The notes below the pieces were generated by a model, which did no database searches, was not told where the DNA came from, and worked only from the letters and a program-made list of their open reading frames with translations. A DNA stretch of 64,000 nt, taken from positions 2,108,001 to 2,172,000 of the forward strand of contig NZ_CP049298.1 of assembly GCF_011058315.1 (NCBI RefSeq), in the 5' to 3' direction. Each line of letters opens with the position of its first letter. Position 1 is the stretch's first letter. Positions 61,152-64,000 of the stretch are shown here, piece after piece. The position numbers and the translations under genes were made by a program. The stretch comes from Chryseobacterium sp. POL2. GTDB lineage: Bacteria > Bacteroidota > Bacteroidia > Flavobacteriales > Weeksellaceae.

Positions 61152-63740
61152 ATGGCGAAGGCAAAGAAAGAAACTCCATTAATGGGACAATACAACTCGA
61201 TAAAAGCTAAATATCCTGATGCTTTATTGCTGTTCCGCGTTGGCGATTTCTACGAAACCTTTGGACAAGATGCCATAAAAACTTCTCAGATTTTGGGTAT
61301 TGTTTTAACCAAACGTGCCAATGGTGAGGGCCACATCGAGTTGGCTGGATTTCCGCACCATTCCATAGATTCTTATTTACCAAAACTCGTAAGAGCAGGC
61401 ATGCGCGTTGCCATTTGTGATCAGCTAGAAGATCCCAAAACAGTAAAAGGCATTGTGAAACGTGGTGTTACCGAATTGGTTACGCCGGGTGTAACATTTA
61501 ACGATCAGGTTTTAAACTCAAAAAGAAACAATTTTTTGATGTCGCTTCATCGTGAGAAAGAAAAATTCGGACTGGCATTAATTGACGTATCCACGGGCGA
61601 GTTATTGATAACCGAAGGACCTTTGGAAAAAATATTGCATATTGTCCACACCTTTGACCCCAGCGAAATTATCTATCAAAGAACAACAGAACTTCCTACT
61701 CAGCTTAAAAACAAAAATGCTTTTAAACTCGAAGATTGGGCCTATCAATACAATTACGCTTACGAAAAACTAACGACACATTTCAAAACCAAATCACTAA
61801 AAGGCTATGGAATAGAAGATCAAAAATTAGCAATAACTGCTGCAGGCGCTATTTTCGCTTATCTCGTGGAAGACACACACCATGCGCTGCTTCAGCATAT
61901 TACTAAAATCCAAAATATCCCGCAAGACGATTATTTGATGATGGACAATTTCACACTCCGAAATTTAGAAATTCTTTTTTCGTCAAACCATCAAGGAAAA
62001 TCGCTGTTAGACATTATTGATAAAACCGCCACGCCAATGGGTGGAAGACTGTTACGTCGCAGACTTATTTTGCCTTTAAAAAATATCGGCGATATCAACA
62101 GACGTCTTAGTCTTATTGAGTTTTTAAACAAAGAAGATCATTTAAAATTCAGTATTGAAGAACTCTTGAAAGGCATCTCAGACTTGGATAGATTGGTTGG
62201 TAAACTAGCTGCCGAAAAGATTTCACCGAAAGAATTAGGTCATCTAAGACAATCGATGATTAATATCCAGGAAATCAAATCGTTGCTACACAATTTCCCT
62301 GACGCATTGGCTTGGATTGATCCGTTCCATAATTTGGAAGACCTCATCAACCTGATGAAGTTAGAGCTTAACGACGAGCTTCCTGTCAACATCAACAAAG
62401 GGCATGTAATAAGAGAAAGCGTTTCGGAAGAACTGGATTATCTCCGTGGTTTACAAAGTAAAGGTCGCAGCTTCTTGGACGAGATGTGCGCTAGAGAAAT
62501 AGAACGCACCGGAATTTCGAGTTTAAAAATTGATTTTAATAATGTCTTCGGTTATTATATCGAAGTGAGAAATACGCATAAAGACAAAGTTCCTGAAGAT
62601 TGGATCAGAAAACAAACTTTAGTAAATGCCGAACGTTACATCACCGAAGAACTGAAAGAATATGAAAATCAAATTCTTGGCGCAGAAGAAAAAATATCGA
62701 GCCTGGAATACCAACTTTATAAAGCACTTTGCGAAAAAGTCTTAATCTATATCGACCAAATACAAGATAATTCTAAACTAATTGCCGAACTGGACTGTGG
62801 CGTAGGCTTGTCCAACCTAGCTATCGAGGACAATTATACAAAACCTGTTCTCAACGAAAGCTATTCTATCGACATCAAAGAAGGCCGCCATCCTATTATC
62901 GAAAAATCTTTAGCCTTGGGCGAAAAATACATCCCGAATGATATTTTTCTTGATAAAGACTCGCAACAAATTATCATGGTAACCGGTCCCAACATGGCTG
63001 GTAAATCAGCAATTCTTCGTCAAACAGCGATTATATCTTTGCTCGCACAAATCGGGAGTTTTGTTCCCGCAAAACATGCTGAAATAGGAACTTTGGACAA
63101 AATTTTTACGCGGGTTGGTGCAACGGATAATATTTCTGCCGGCGAATCCACTTTCATGGTAGAAATGAACGAAGCCGCCAATATCCTCAACAATATATCC
63201 GACAGAAGTCTTATCCTTTTGGATGAGATCGGTCGCGGAACGTCTACCTACGACGGCGTATCGATTGCTTGGGCAATTGCAGAATATCTGCACCAACACC
63301 CAACGCAAGCCAAGACGCTTTTTGCGACGCATTATCACGAACTAAATGAAATGACATTGAGTTTTGAGCGCATCAAAAACTTCCATGTTTCGATACAAGA
63401 AAATAAAGGAAACATTATCTTTCTAAGAAAACTTGTTCCTGGCGGAAGTGAGCACAGCTTTGGTATACATGTTGCGAAATTGGCGGGAATGCCTGCAAAA
63501 GTTGTGAATCGCGCTAATGATATTCTTAAAACCCTAGAAGCCAATCGCACCTCATCTGACAACTCAAGCGAAAAGATAAAGCGCGTTACCGAAGAAAATA
63601 TGCAATTGTCTTTTTTTCAATTGGACGATCCTGTTTTGGAAAATATCCGCGAAGAACTTACGAAAATTGACATCAATACTTTAACGCCAATAGAAGCTTT
63701 GATGAAACTCAATTCAATTAAAAAAATGATTGGAGGCTAA
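61152..63740 (+). CDS. mutS: DNA mismatch repair protein MutS
   Basis: Recognises mismatches and loops in newly replicated DNA. The 862 residues have the mismatch-binding Phe-x-Glu (Phe33, Glu35) in RVGDFYETFGQDA, the connector, core and clamp regions with FNNVFGYYIEVRN, and the ATPase with Walker A TGPNMAGKS (611-619), STFMVEMNEAANIL, Walker B SLILLDEIGRGTSTYDG and FATHYHELNEM. Length is normal for MutS1. A thioredoxin-like gene follows 28 bp after the stop. Confidence 0.98.
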   Translation: MAKAKKETPLMGQYNSIKAKYPDALLLFRVGDFYETFGQDAIKTSQILGIVLTKRANGEGHIELAGFPHHSIDSYLPKLVRAGMRVAICDQLEDPKTVKGIVKRGVTELVTPGVTFNDQVLNSKRNNFLMSLHREKEKFGLALIDVSTGELLITEGPLEKILHIVHTFDPSEIIYQRTTELPTQLKNKNAFKLEDWAYQYNYAYEKLTTHFKTKSLKGYGIEDQKLAITAAGAIFAYLVEDTHHALLQHITKIQNIPQDDYLMMDNFTLRNLEILFSSNHQGKSLLDIIDKTATPMGGRLLRRRLILPLKNIGDINRRLSLIEFLNKEDHLKFSIEELLKGISDLDRLVGKLAAEKISPKELGHLRQSMINIQEIKSLLHNFPDALAWIDPFHNLEDLINLMKLELNDELPVNINKGHVIRESVSEELDYLRGLQSKGRSFLDEMCAREIERTGISSLKIDFNNVFGYYIEVRNTHKDKVPEDWIRKQTLVNAERYITEELKEYENQILGAEEKISSLEYQLYKALCEKVLIYIDQIQDNSKLIAELDCGVGLSNLAIEDNYTKPVLNESYSIDIKEGRHPIIEKSLALGEKYIPNDIFLDKDSQQIIMVTGPNMAGKSAILRQTAIISLLAQIGSFVPAKHAEIGTLDKIFTRVGATDNISAGESTFMVEMNEAANILNNISDRSLILLDEIGRGTSTYDGVSIAWAIAEYLHQHPTQAKTLFATHYHELNEMTLSFERIKNFHVSIQENKGNIIFLRKLVPGGSEHSFGIHVAKLAGMPAKVVNRANDILKTLEANRTSSDNSSEKIKRVTEENMQLSFFQLDDPVLENIREELTKIDINTLTPIEALMKLNSIKKMIGG

Positions 63741-63757
63741 GTTATAATCAAATTTTA

Positions 63758-63765
63758 TATATTTG
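63758..63765 (+). promoter_or_regulatory. Candidate -7 box of the thioredoxin-like gene
   Basis: TATATTTG ends 3 bp before the ATG, so the mRNA would be leaderless if this box is used. It may instead be fortuitous, since the mutS transcript could read through. Confidence 0.35.
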
Positions 63766-63768
63766 ATT

Positions 63769-64000
63769 ATGAAGTTTTTATTAGTCTTATTGTTAAGCTT
63801 TTCGAGTTTTCATTTATATTCTTCTCAAGTTCAGAAAGATGTTTCTTTGATTAACTATGAAGAACTCGAGAAACGTATTGAGCAAGAAAAAGACAAATTT
63901 TTGGTTCTTAATTTTTGGTCAACAACTTGTGGTCCTTGCGTTAAAGAACTGCCACATTTTGTAGCAATTAATAAAGAACTTAGAAAAAATTCTAATTTCA
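63769..64000 (+). CDS. Thioredoxin-family protein, secreted (C-terminus outside window)
   Basis: Partial gene, 77 codons visible. A signal peptide (MKFLLVLLLSFSSFHLYSSQ) precedes a thioredoxin fold start: FLVLNFWSTTCGPCVKELPHF has the redox-active CGPC motif and the Trp-Ser preceding it. TlpA/ResA-like periplasmic thiol-disulfide proteins have this layout. It runs off the right edge. Confidence 0.85.
   Translation, partial: MKFLLVLLLSFSSFHLYSSQVQKDVSLINYEELEKRIEQEKDKFLVLNFWSTTCGPCVKELPHFVAINKELRKNSNF

Noticed and set aside
1-64000. CRISPR array, tRNA, rRNA, tmRNA or prophage
   Set aside because: I looked through the intergenic regions for spaced direct repeats, cloverleaf T-arm patterns and phage-like gene runs. 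None were found; gaps are short and mostly hold terminators or promoters.

Overview
The window is 64 kb of AT-rich chromosome from a member of the Bacteroidota, class Flavobacteriia, most likely the Chryseobacterium/Kaistella/Epilithonimonas group (Weeksellaceae). The evidence is the gene content (DUF4271, DUF4296, DUF4835, DUF5689 and DUF4126 proteins, a TonB-type receptor, a BamD with a long tail, an omega-like RNA polymerase subunit), the lack of obvious Shine-Dalgarno sequences, and repeated TAnnTTTG motifs just upstream of genes, which is the -7 promoter element of this phylum. The genus assignment is inference from protein character only.

Layout. 1-5.8 kb, mostly minus strand: ftsH (cut by the window edge), rsfS, birA (plus), an LptF/LptG permease, tgt, a DUF4296 lipoprotein and a polyprenol-phosphate glycosyltransferase. 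5.9-12.2 kb, plus: DUF4271 protein, hemD, protease II, a small unknown and a histidine kinase/OmpR-type regulator pair. 12.3-18.6 kb: a secreted endonuclease/exonuclease/phosphatase protein divergent from a TonB-type receptor and a DUF5689 lipoprotein; together these look like a surface module for handling nucleic acid or another phosphoester. 18.6-20.3 kb: one intact IS1182-family element sitting inside the bidirectional terminator that separated the DUF5689 gene from the DUF4126 gene. 20.3-29.4 kb: rnpA, tcdA, a TatD hydrolase, a TetR regulator, bamD, rpoZ, coaBC, a DUF4835 protein, recN and a bacilliredoxin.

29.6-46.0 kb is the division and cell wall (dcw) cluster on the minus strand. In transcription order it reads mraZ, rsmH, ftsL, ftsI, murE, mraY, murD, ftsW, murG, murC, ftsQ, ftsA, ftsZ and a GatB/YqeY gene. 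The genes are tightly packed with several overlaps. Three 10-bp-spaced GTGG boxes (MraZ operator type) lie directly above the promoter of mraZ. murF, murB and ddl are absent from it. 46.2-64 kb holds housekeeping genes: an alpha/beta hydrolase, engB, a GNAT protein, a TPR histidine kinase with a LuxR-type regulator, a SprT-like protein, a mannose-1-phosphate guanylyltransferase, comM, a nucleoside-recognition (SpmA/B-like) membrane protein, accD, fbaA, nadK, a CBS protein, a SPOUT methyltransferase, mutS, and the start of a thioredoxin-like gene.

Most of the window is conserved chromosome backbone. I did not find a clear new defence or mobile system, CRISPR array, prophage, tRNA or rRNA. The observations most worth a second look are the IS1182 insertion in a terminator palindrome with insulating hairpins at both ends, the MraZ operator on a near-leaderless promoter, the loss of zinc ligands in both Tgt and AccD, two altered catalytic residues in CoaBC, the receptor/DUF5689/nuclease module, a GC-rich intergenic repeat at 58.6 kb, and an orphan promoter-terminator pair at 60.35 kb that could make a small RNA.
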